This document shows positions 1 through 7,615 of a stretch of 58,107 bases of DNA, piece by piece. The notes below the pieces were generated by a model. That model worked only from the letters and a program-made list of their open reading frames with translations. It was not told the origin of the DNA and made no database searches. The first letter of the stretch is position 1; every line of letters begins with the position of its first letter. The position numbers and the translations under genes are program-made. The DNA lies in the NCBI GenBank assembly GCA_904399395.1, contig CAJFPJ010000043.1, forward strand, positions 1 through 58,107, written 5' to 3'. Source of the stretch: an uncultured Clostridia bacterium. GTDB taxonomy: Bacteria; Bacillota; Clostridia; Oscillospirales; Acutalibacteraceae.

Positions 1-162
1 GCCGGTGTTGTTGCGCAGGGCGGTGAAGGCTTTCCCGTCTTTGCTGACGGCCAGGTGCATGGCGTGCTCCCAGTCGCAGTTATAGGCGTGGTCGTGGCCC
101 GGATAGTTTGTGGCGTCATAGCAGCCCTCTCCTCGTTTCGTGTAAGCAAGGATGTAAGACAA
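1..162 (-). CDS. GH43-type glycoside hydrolase, N-terminal fragment cut by the window edge
   Basis: Only the first 54 codons are present. Translation from a TTG codon at 162 begins LSYILAYTKRGEG and contains a stretch reading AMHLAVSKDGKAFTAL. This is the first blade typical of intracellular GH43-like enzymes that act on arabinan or xylan side chains. A strong GGAGG site lies just upstream (about 168-175), and the frame stays open to the window edge, which supports the TTG start. The GH43 protein at 23214 has a diverged version of the same N-terminal module. The catalytic residues lie outside the window, so the family call rests on this opening module. No signal peptide is visible, suggesting action on imported oligosaccharides. 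Confidence 0.7.
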   Translation of the reverse strand, partial: MSYILAYTKRGEGCYDATNYPGHDHAYNCDWEHAMHLAVSKDGKAFTALRNNTG

Positions 163-921
163 ATTAACTCCTCCTTCAATATTGGCCAGATCTGTCTGAA
201 AAGTATGGTATATACGTAAATCAAGGGGCAGGACTGTCCCCCGCCCCCATAGAATTACCGAAAATAAAAAATACTGCACAGCACATGCTGTGCGTGCTGC
301 AATACTGCCGCGCTGGAATACCTCTGCGTCCCTGACTGTGGCCTGTGTCTTTTCATTTTGCAGGCCGCGAATCCAAAGCATATGACTATGTGTGGGGCGC
401 CTGCAGAGAAGTAGGGATTTGGCCAGTGGGGAAATCGAGGGAATAGTGTCCCCATCCCACTTCTTTTTTTCTGTATAAAAGGCGAACGAAAAAGAAGAGA
501 GCCAGAGGCCGGGAGATTTCCCGGCCTATTGTGCTTTCAGCTGCGGTTCTCGGAGCAATTCAAAAGGTAGCAGACAAAATATACCGTATAGCTTGATATA
601 CCACAGGTGTCTGCTTTGTATGACCGGCTTGCTGCACAGCGGCTCCTCTTAAGAGTTAAGACAATCCCCACTTTCCATTTTACGGGATTTCGTCTCAAAA
701 GAAAAGAGGCAAATATCGAACGAGAAGTGACCAAAGTTGAAGGGGAATAAGGCAAATTCAAATGGTGGTATACCAATTTTGAGGGAATAAAAAAGGAGAA
801 GCAGGCTTCTTTTCAGATCCGTCATCTCCTTTTCTCACTATTTCTGCTGTATCCTGCTGAAATGAACGGGTATGACCGCAGCGGCGGCGGATAGCTCTAC
901 CGCATACCCGTGCATACTCCA
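163..921. other. Long intergenic stretch without a convincing gene
   Basis: About 760 bases separate the GH43 start from the end of the aldo/keto reductase gene. Open frames here lack good ribosome-binding sites and family-like sequence. A perfect 9-bp stem with a four-base loop lies at 506-527 and is terminator-like, but no gene clearly ends there. A second inverted repeat pairs CGGGTATG at 867-874 with its complement at 903-910, just past the stop of the reductase. It could act as a terminator although it lacks a T-run. The region may be decayed coding sequence. Confidence 0.5.
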
Positions 922-2046
922 TTATTCCTCTTCTAATACAGCAGCTTCCTCCAGCATTTTCCGGATCTCAATATGCTGAGGACATTGCTCTTCGCAGGCT
1001 CCGCATTTTATGCAGTCGCTGGCCTTCCCTCTTTCACGAACAGCATTGCGGTATTGATTCTTGGCAGCGGAGAGATGATTATAGGACATATAATGGTTAT
1101 AGGCTGCAAATATACCGGGAATATTGATGCTCTGGGGGCAGGAATTCACACAATATTTGCAATCTGTGCATGGAATGGTCCTCGCTTCTTCCATACGCTT
1201 TTTGACCTCTTCGATCACGGCATATTCCGCTTCGCTCAGGGGTTTTACATTCTGCATAAAAGCGGTGTTGTCCTCCACTTGTTCCAGAGTGGACATGCCG
1301 CTCAGAGCAGTGATGATTCCAGGCAGGGAGGCGCAGAACCGAAGCGCCCAGGAGGCCAGGGAAGCATCGGGAGCGTACTCCCGCATGGGGGCGCTGATAT
1401 CTTCCCGCATAGTCACCAGCGAACCGCCTTTTACCGGTTCCATGATCAGGACAGGTGTGTTGTGCTTCATGGCTGTTTCGTAGCAGCGGCGGGATTGGAC
1501 GCCCGGGTTTTCCCAGTCTGCGTAATTGATCTGCAGCTGGACAAATTCAGCCTCCGGGTGAGCGGAGAGAATGCTTTCCAGGGTTTCTGGAGTATCATGG
1601 AAGGAAAAACCGATGTGGCGGATCTTGCCTTCTTCTTTCTTTTTACGGATGAACTCCCAGGCGCCCACTTCCTCTGCCGTTTTAGCTGTGTTGGCATTCA
1701 GTCCGTGGAGAAGGTAAAAATCAAAATACTCCACGCCGGCCCGCTCCATGGAAGTGGTAAAAATGCGTTCCATATCCTCTTCGGTTTTCAGCTCGTGCAT
1801 GGGAAGCTTTGTAGCTAGCTGGAAGCTTTCACGGGGATAGCGCTTTACGATGGCCTCTCTGGCAGCCACTTCGGAGGTGCCGTTTATGTAAACATAGGCT
1901 GTGTCAAAATAGGTGAACCCCCGTTCCATATAGAGATCCACCATCTTTTTGGTCAGCTCCAGATCCACGGCGCCGTCCTTCATAGGAAGCCGCATCAGGC
2001 CAAAACCCAGTTTGGGGATGTTTTTTCCCAGATAATTCTCTTGCAT
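922..2046 (-). CDS. Aldo/keto reductase with C-terminal two-cluster ferredoxin domain
   Basis: A 374-residue cytoplasmic oxidoreductase. Residues 1-280 form the aldo/keto reductase barrel, with the expected tetrad Asp48, Tyr53, Lys80 and His114 (in the LLHG stretch). The last ~90 residues carry two [4Fe-4S] motifs, CTDCKYCVNSCP and CIKCGACEEQCP. This fused architecture is common in anaerobic Clostridia, where the ferredoxin domain is thought to supply electrons to the carbonyl/alcohol chemistry. The substrate is unknown. The start is supported by an AAAGGAGG site upstream of the ATG at 2046. It lies among glycoside hydrolase genes on the same strand, so a role in sugar metabolism is a reasonable inference. 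Confidence 0.9.
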   Translation of the reverse strand: MQENYLGKNIPKLGFGLMRLPMKDGAVDLELTKKMVDLYMERGFTYFDTAYVYINGTSEVAAREAIVKRYPRESFQLATKLPMHELKTEEDMERIFTTSMERAGVEYFDFYLLHGLNANTAKTAEEVGAWEFIRKKKEEGKIRHIGFSFHDTPETLESILSAHPEAEFVQLQINYADWENPGVQSRRCYETAMKHNTPVLIMEPVKGGSLVTMREDISAPMREYAPDASLASWALRFCASLPGIITALSGMSTLEQVEDNTAFMQNVKPLSEAEYAVIEEVKKRMEEARTIPCTDCKYCVNSCPQSINIPGIFAAYNHYMSYNHLSAAKNQYRNAVRERGKASDCIKCGACEEQCPQHIEIRKMLEEAAVLEEE

Positions 2047-2313
2047 AGCTTTTTCCTCCTTTTATTATGCAATTTGGCGGGTTCAGATTCGGGCGGGATT
2101 TCTGCGGGGCAAAGCCTTTCTTAAAAACTTCCGGTACCCGGCCCCCAGAAACTTCTATTCACGCTTCCGACCCCCTGTAAAATTTTCTTCCGAAAAGAAA
2201 GCGGAAAAAACCGGAAGCCGGAAGGCAAAATCAACAATAGAACATCGGAGAGAATCATAAGTGATTTTTCTCCAAAACTTTGAGAAGATGTGCATGCAGA
2301 ACAGCTTGGAGGG

Positions 2314-3273
2314 CTATTCTTCTTCCTTCGGCTTCAAATCGATGGAAAGACCATCCTCCGTGAGATGCGCAGGAAAAAGATGAAGCCGTTCATCCGTGCT
2401 CAGGATATTTTTATTGGGCTGGTGGATGGAAAGAGTCAATTGGCCGTTGAGATCTTGAAAAAGCATCCCGTGGCCGCCATCGTTTTCGTAAATAGGCTGA
2501 GAACAGTGCACCCAAGGGCCCTCTATCTTTCCACTGGGGCTGCGGACCACGCCTGTTTTATACACACTTTCCCCGCCTGTGCTCCAAAGGGTGCACAGGG
2601 CGCCGGAAGCATCATAGAAAAGGAAGGGGCCGTCCGTCACATAGGTTTCGTCATGGATGGGAACCCCGTTATACTGCTCTATGTAATCGGGCTTTGTCCA
2701 GGGAGCTTCGCTGCCTTTGAAAAGCAAGATAGGTTCGCCGGCAGGCTGCTTCAGATCCTCCGTAAGGGGAATGGCCTCTACAGTTCCATCGTGGATTTGG
2801 ATCCATTCGTGGCAATAGACCATCCAGGGTCGGCCGCTTTTATCCACGAAAAAGGTGCCGTCCAGCGCCACGGTTTCCGGAGGCGTCAGCGGCCCGTCGG
2901 ACCATTTTTCATAAGGGCCTGTGAGAGAATCAGAGCGGAATATGGCTGTCCCTCTGGTCTCCTCAAAGGGAAGGGTGCCGGTATCCACGCCCGAGCCTTT
3001 CATGGTTTTGGTCACAGTGGTGAAGAGATACCAGATCCCCTTGTAAAAGTGGATTTCCGGGGCCCAGCACTGGCCCTTGGCGGGCACATCCAGGCGAAGG
3101 ATGGGGAAAGGATCCTCAAAATGGATAAGATCCTCCGTTCTGCGAAGAAATACGGCATCGTTTGGATGCTTATCTTCCACCGTTCCCCCGTTCATAACCA
3201 GGTAATAGCAGTGGTTTTCCCTATCCGTGACAAGAAATGGGTCGCGAATACGCATGTCTTTTCTGTGAATCAT
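2314..3273 (-). CDS. GH43-family glycoside hydrolase (single domain)
   Basis: A 319-residue five-bladed beta-propeller enzyme, probably an arabinofuranosidase or xylosidase acting on oligosaccharides in the cytoplasm, since no signal peptide is seen. Asp11 in RDPFLV fits the catalytic base and Asp138 in VALDGTFF the pKa modulator. The usual catalytic acid Glu in the EGP motif is Asp214 here (YVTDGPFLF). I recall TDGP in other GH43 proteins, so this may be a subfamily trait rather than inactivation. The ATG at 3273 is chosen because an AAAGGAG lies 11 bases upstream. The frame is open a further 9 codons upstream, and a TTG two codons earlier is an alternative. Confidence 0.85.
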   Translation of the reverse strand: MIHRKDMRIRDPFLVTDRENHCYYLVMNGGTVEDKHPNDAVFLRRTEDLIHFEDPFPILRLDVPAKGQCWAPEIHFYKGIWYLFTTVTKTMKGSGVDTGTLPFEETRGTAIFRSDSLTGPYEKWSDGPLTPPETVALDGTFFVDKSGRPWMVYCHEWIQIHDGTVEAIPLTEDLKQPAGEPILLFKGSEAPWTKPDYIEQYNGVPIHDETYVTDGPFLFYDASGALCTLWSTGGESVYKTGVVRSPSGKIEGPWVHCSQPIYENDGGHGMLFQDLNGQLTLSIHQPNKNILSTDERLHLFPAHLTEDGLSIDLKPKEEE

Positions 3274-3300
3274 GTTCAATACGGCTCCTTTCAGACGCAT

Positions 3301-3572
3301 GACCTTCCGGTGGAGTCTTCTTCCGGATCCAGACCGCCATGTTCAAGAAATCCCCCAAAATAGAGGCTCCAATGGCCTTCTATGGCAGAGTGCCTGCTGC
3401 ACCCTTTCCTTTATAATAAACCAAAACGCAGGGAATGCAATAGAAAAACTTTTATTTATAGATATTTTTTGGCAAAAAGAACAGATTGTAACGGTATGCG
3501 TTTTGTGAAGTTCCATAGAATCAATACTATGGTTGCGGCCCTTTTGGACCTATTTTATGCAGGCGCTCAGCT
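3301..3572. other. Intergenic region between two GH43 genes
   Basis: AT-rich spacer upstream of the GH43 gene at 2314-3273. It presumably holds that gene's promoter. I see no convincing gene, and no -35/-10 pair I would trust. Confidence 0.4.
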
Positions 3573-3613
3573 AAAAAAGGATGACAGAAGATCCCGGGAT
3601 CTTCTGTCATCCT
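3573..3613 (-). terminator. Rho-independent terminator, perfect 36-bp palindrome
   Basis: Positions 3578-3613 form an uninterrupted palindrome centred on CCCGGG. On the minus strand it is followed by six T residues (3578-3573). It lies about 120 bases after the stop of the GH43 gene at 3735-4643 and should end that transcript. Confidence 0.85.
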
Positions 3614-3734
3614 ATAGGTGGTTTTCGGCCTCTCAAAGCAAAACAAATCAAAAATACAGATCTGAAAAGGCGAAATACAATAGCTGCTTACAAACATCAG
3701 GGCTATATTTACTGTAGGTCGGTCTTAGCCTATT

Positions 3735-4643
3735 TTAGCCTTCAGATTGGGTGGGAACGGCTATCAGATGGTCCTCATCCAGAAAGGTGATCTTTTCGCA
3801 GCACATCTCCCTGCCCGGGAAGCGGGTGCGGTCCTTTTTGTGGCGGCCGTAGGTGATATAGTATTCGCCCTTATATTCTGTGATGCAGGCGTGGCCGCAG
3901 CCGGTGATGCCGTGCCTTCCCTGCAGGAGAATGTTGTCGTGGTCGTAGTCCAGAGGCATGATATAGGGCCCCATAGGGTTCCGAGACCAGGCATAGCGCA
4001 TGGCATAGCGGTAATCCAGAACGTCGTAGATAGCCCAGCTGAATAGATAGCGGTCCCCGATCTTGATGAGATCCGGCGCCTCGTTATAGATGGATTTTAC
4101 CTCTCCGCTGGCATAATCGGAGACGTTCACGCTGAACTGGCGGTAAATCATCTCAGAAAGGCAAACCATCTCTCCGGTAAATTTTGCGGAGCCGGGGCTC
4201 AGCTCAATTTTACTCATCATACATTTCCCCTGGCCGAAAGCCAGATATACGGTTCCGTCGTCATCCTTCAAGAAACAAGGATCTATGGTCTGAAAATCGT
4301 AATCGGTCTTTGCTACCAGAGGCCTTCCCAGAATATCGCGGAAATTGCCCATAGGGCTCTGGCTCACAGCGATGCCGATCTGCTGGTCTGCACAGAAGGC
4401 GAAGTAATAAAAGCCGTCTTTTTCCACCATGCTGGGGGCCCAGGCTTTTTCCTCCGCCCAGCAGACGTCTTTGAAATCCAGGATGGTAATGGGATCCGAC
4501 CAGTCCTGCAGATTTTTGGAATGCCAGCAGACAAAGCCCTTCTGCCCGATGGCGCCCCCGCCTGAAGCCGTCATGTAATAATCGTCCCCGTCTTTAAGGA
4601 TATAGGGATCCCCTGCATCCTGGGGAATGATGGGATTGCGCAT
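3735..4643 (-). CDS. GH43-family glycoside hydrolase (single domain)
   Basis: A 302-residue GH43 propeller. The three expected acids are visible: Asp12 in AGDPYIL (base), Asp121 in TIDPCFL (pKa modulator) and Glu188 in YNEAPDLI (acid). It is only distantly similar to its neighbour at 2314-3273. The NEAPDL acid motif resembles arabinanase or xylosidase-type GH43 enzymes. There is no secretion signal, so an intracellular oligosaccharide hydrolase is likely. A GAGAGGAG site precedes the ATG. It is apparently monocistronic, with its own terminator at 3573-3613. Confidence 0.88.
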   Translation of the reverse strand: MRNPIIPQDAGDPYILKDGDDYYMTASGGGAIGQKGFVCWHSKNLQDWSDPITILDFKDVCWAEEKAWAPSMVEKDGFYYFAFCADQQIGIAVSQSPMGNFRDILGRPLVAKTDYDFQTIDPCFLKDDDGTVYLAFGQGKCMMSKIELSPGSAKFTGEMVCLSEMIYRQFSVNVSDYASGEVKSIYNEAPDLIKIGDRYLFSWAIYDVLDYRYAMRYAWSRNPMGPYIMPLDYDHDNILLQGRHGITGCGHACITEYKGEYYITYGRHKKDRTRFPGREMCCEKITFLDEDHLIAVPTQSEG

Positions 4644-4666
4644 GGTATCGTCTCCTCTCCGTTTTT

Positions 4667-4691
4667 GCAGGCCGCTCCCGGACGGGCCTGC
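4667..4691. other. GC-rich hairpin in the divergent region upstream of a GH43 gene
   Basis: GCAGGCC at 4667-4673 pairs with GGCCTGC at 4685-4691 and is followed on the plus strand by C and six Ts. No plus-strand gene ends nearby, so in the minus transcript it would be a leader hairpin close to the ribosome-binding site of the GH43 gene. A regulatory role is a guess. Confidence 0.3.
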
Positions 4692-4901
4692 CTTTTTTAG
4701 ATTCTGCCTTCATCATATTCCTCCTCCAGGGGAAAAACAATGGCGTTCTTTGACTTTTCGGCGGCAGATGTATACTTTTTATGAACAGGTATTGGTATGG
4801 AAAATGGCACGGGGGATTTCACAGATTGGTTTTCCGATAAGGTATGCGGCCTTGGAGAGCAACCAAACAGGCAGAAATTTAGACCAATTATTTTCTTTCC
4901 C

Positions 4902-4930
4902 TTGGCTATTTAAAGGGGTGGCTGTATACT
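4902..4930 (+). promoter_or_regulatory. Sigma-A type promoter of the LytTR-ABC operon
   Basis: TTGGCT at 4902-4907, a 17-base spacer, then TATACT at 4925-4930, about 100 bases upstream of the LytTR gene. The rest of the 390-base divergent region (4644-5033) shows no gene. No direct-repeat LytTR site was confidently identified. Confidence 0.6.
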
Positions 4931-5033
4931 ATACGGAAAAGGGTATGGCCTCATAGTGAGGGGATTTTACCAGCCCGGATATGGAAAATGAAACGAAAGC
5001 AAGAAAAACCCGGGAAAAGGAGGGGCGGCCGTT

Positions 5034-5768
5034 GTGCTGGTGATCGGAATATGCGACGGGGATACGGCCGTTCGGGTGATGCTGTCTGAATTCATATCCC
5101 GCTATAGAAAGGAAACCGGTTGCGAAGTGCGGATCCTTTCCTACGACAGCGGAGAAAAGCTTCTGCGGCATTATCCCTTTGAAATGGATTTGATTTTTCT
5201 CGAGATCCCATTTGCCCGGATGAACGGCATTGAGATTGCCCGCCGCATCCGTCAGGTGGATCCTAAGGTGGGAATTGTGTTCCTGACCACGCTTCTGAAC
5301 CATGTTTTGGAGGCCTACGATGTGCGGGCGGATAATTATCTTATAAAACCCCTTCGGTATCCGCGTTTTTTGCAGGAGGTGGAGCAGGCTCGGGCACGCA
5401 GGGGGAAAAATCGGTATTTCTTGGAAATTTCCGCATACGGAGTGTATAAAATATACACAAAATCCATTTTGTATATTGAAACCCAGGGTAGGAATACACT
5501 GATACACACAGAAAAGAGCGCTATCGTGAGCCGGAAACGGATGAAAGAGCATGAACTCTCTCTCTTTGAGCCGTATTTCATTCGCTGCCATGCGGGGTAT
5601 ATTGTAAATCTATTGTTTTTTGAAAAGCTGGAAGGGAGCGAAATCACGCTTCTAACTGGTGAAAGAATTCCTCTGAGCCGACACCGCAGGGAGGAAGTCC
5701 TAAAAAGACTGGAAGAAGTCCTGGGAGAAGAAAACGGACTGGAAGGAGAAAAAGGAGGGAAAGCATGA
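5034..5768 (+). CDS. LytTR-family response regulator with Glu at the phosphoacceptor position
   Basis: A 244-residue transcription factor with an N-terminal receiver domain (about 1-120) and a C-terminal LytTR DNA-binding domain (about 130-230, with YIETQGRNTLIHT and FIRCHAGYIVNL). The receiver keeps acidic residues Asp8 and Asp10, Thr85/86 and Lys105 in YLIKPL. The site where Asp is normally phosphorylated reads DLIFLEIP, giving Glu57. Glu can mimic phospho-Asp, so the protein may be constitutively active; this is inference. No histidine kinase gene is adjacent. A GTG start is used, with GGAGGGG upstream. The stop overlaps the next ATG by four bases, so it is translationally coupled to the ABC exporter it probably controls. 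Confidence 0.88.
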   Translation: MLVIGICDGDTAVRVMLSEFISRYRKETGCEVRILSYDSGEKLLRHYPFEMDLIFLEIPFARMNGIEIARRIRQVDPKVGIVFLTTLLNHVLEAYDVRADNYLIKPLRYPRFLQEVEQARARRGKNRYFLEISAYGVYKIYTKSILYIETQGRNTLIHTEKSAIVSRKRMKEHELSLFEPYFIRCHAGYIVNLLFFEKLEGSEITLLTGERIPLSRHRREEVLKRLEEVLGEENGLEGEKGGKA

Positions 5769-7615
5769 AAAAAATCAGGGAAAACATTCTCACCATAGGA
5801 TGGGCCCTGCAGCTGGCTTTGAAAATCGACGCCAGGGTATTTTTAGTCTGGGGGAGCCTGAGCGTGGTGCTGGCGGTTCTGCCCGCCGTAGCTCTTCATT
5901 TTAATCGTCAGGCTGTCTCTGTACTTTCGGACTTCCTGTTGACGGGGCAGGGCGTTTTTCAGGATGCAGTTCCCTCCATACTGGCTTTGGGGGCAGTGCT
6001 TACGGCGGTGGGGCTTTCCCGGCGGATAAATGGTAATTTCCTGTATTTCATGATGTATGACGCCTATTACTTTGGGTTGGAAGAACACGTAATGGACGCG
6101 GTGCAGCACATCGAAATGAAGGTGTTGCTGGATAAAAAATATCGGGACGAACACTGGACGGTGATGGGGCGCTGCGGCTCTTTGGCAGATTTCATGAGTT
6201 CCGGATGCATGTTCCTTTCGAAGCTCGCCGGCTCCGTATCGCTTCTGGCAGTGGCGGCGCAGACCTCCCCGGTGATCTTTGCTATCGCCCTCAGTTATCT
6301 GGCAGGCGTGCTTCTGCTGAATTTTCTTACAGCGGATAAAGTCCGGTGGGATGCGCGCCCTTATGGAGAGGCTTCACGCTTGGCCGATTACTATCAAACT
6401 TCCAGTATGTCCCCTGGGGCGGCAAAGGAAATGCGGATATACAGCCTGCAGAAAGAGACTTTGGAAAAATGGCGGAAGGCCTATCAGAAGGTGGAGAATA
6501 TCGACAGGCGGTATGTGAAGGCGCGTCAGGCGGTTGCCCTGTTGAGCGGCGGCGGTTTCTATGTATTTCTGGCAGCCATGATGGCTTACTGCATTTTTCA
6601 GGTGGCAGCGGGTGTTATGACTGTGGACGTGTTCCTGATGCTTTATGCTCTGGGGCAGAGCATCAGCGAAGCGGCGGGCGTTCTTTCCTCCAGCTTTCAG
6701 GAAACGGACAGAGGCCTGTATTTCCTCAATATCCAGCGAAAATTCCTGCAGGGTGTCCCGAAAAAAGAAAAGGACTGGGAGGAGGGCTTCACCCCTGGGG
6801 ATCCGGATACGGTATTTCAGGCTGAAAATGTGAGTTTTTCCTACGATGGGGAGAGGGAAGCCCTCCGGGACCTCACTTTTTCCATCCGGAAAGGGGAAAC
6901 GGTGGCGCTTGTAGGCGTCAATGGCAGTGGAAAGACTACCTTGGTGAAACTTCTCATCGGTCTTTTTTCTCCTACCAGGGGGCGCTTGCGATTTTACGGC
7001 AGGCCGTACGATGGACGAACCAGGGGGGCCGTTATCCGAAGGGTGGGAATGTTCTTCCAGGATTTTCATATTTTTCACGCCACCCTGCGGGAAAATGTGG
7101 GCTTCGGCGACTTGAAAAGTCTGGGGGATACGGAACGCGTTCTCCTGGCGATGGAAAAGGGAGGAGCGGAGAAACTTCCCGGAAGATTTCCGCAGGGCCT
7201 GGAACAATGGCTCCTGCGGGATGTAAAACGGGATGGAGCCATACTTTCCGGAGGAGAGAAGCAGAGGGTAGCTGTTTCCCGGGCTCATATGAGCGATAAG
7301 GAAATCTTGATTTTCGACGAGCCCGCCGCCGCTTTGGATCCTATTGCGGAGATGCGGCAGTTTCAGGCTATTCGTGAAAAAATTAAAGGCAGGACGGCTA
7401 TCCTCATCAGCCATCGGGTAGGGTTTGCCCGTCTGGCGGATCGAATTCTAGTGCTCTCTGAAGGAAGGCTGGCAGAGGCGGGGACCCACGAAGAGCTGAT
7501 GGAAAAAGGAGGCCTCTATGCCGGATTTTTCCGAGAACAGGCCCAATGGTATGAAACACAGGGAAAGGAAGGGAACGCCTGTGAAAGAAATGAAGGGGAA
7601 AGATCACCCCAATAA
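5765..7615 (+). CDS. ABC exporter half-transporter (permease-ATPase fusion), first of pair
   Basis: A 616-residue type IV exporter half. The N-terminal ~310 residues contain about six hydrophobic segments. The ATPase domain has Walker A GVNGSGKTT near 383, signature LSGGEKQR near 494, Walker B ILIFDEPAAALD near 515 and the switch His in ISHRVG. All catalytic residues are present. It overlaps the LytTR gene by four bases, and the next half-transporter starts inside its 3' end, so the two probably form a heterodimer. This family exports peptides, lipids or drugs. No precursor peptide, maturase or peptidase domain is visible, so the cargo is unknown. Confidence 0.9.
   Translation: MKKIRENILTIGWALQLALKIDARVFLVWGSLSVVLAVLPAVALHFNRQAVSVLSDFLLTGQGVFQDAVPSILALGAVLTAVGLSRRINGNFLYFMMYDAYYFGLEEHVMDAVQHIEMKVLLDKKYRDEHWTVMGRCGSLADFMSSGCMFLSKLAGSVSLLAVAAQTSPVIFAIALSYLAGVLLLNFLTADKVRWDARPYGEASRLADYYQTSSMSPGAAKEMRIYSLQKETLEKWRKAYQKVENIDRRYVKARQAVALLSGGGFYVFLAAMMAYCIFQVAAGVMTVDVFLMLYALGQSISEAAGVLSSSFQETDRGLYFLNIQRKFLQGVPKKEKDWEEGFTPGDPDTVFQAENVSFSYDGEREALRDLTFSIRKGETVALVGVNGSGKTTLVKLLIGLFSPTRGRLRFYGRPYDGRTRGAVIRRVGMFFQDFHIFHATLRENVGFGDLKSLGDTERVLLAMEKGGAEKLPGRFPQGLEQWLLRDVKRDGAILSGGEKQRVAVSRAHMSDKEILIFDEPAAALDPIAEMRQFQAIREKIKGRTAILISHRVGFARLADRILVLSEGRLAEAGTHEELMEKGGLYAGFFREQAQWYETQGKEGNACERNEGERSPQ

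Noticed and set aside
255-455. A 66-codon minus-strand open frame
   Set aside because: No supporting ribosome site or recognisable motif.
537-776. A 79-codon minus-strand open frame
   Set aside because: No ribosome site, odd composition (many Ser/Arg/Cys), and no family-like pattern; treated as non-coding.
4607-4725. Short minus-strand frame MMKAESKKGRPVRERP behind a strong GGAGGAGG site
   Set aside because: It overlaps the start of the GH43 gene in another frame and has no family-like sequence; the purine-rich site may be accidental.
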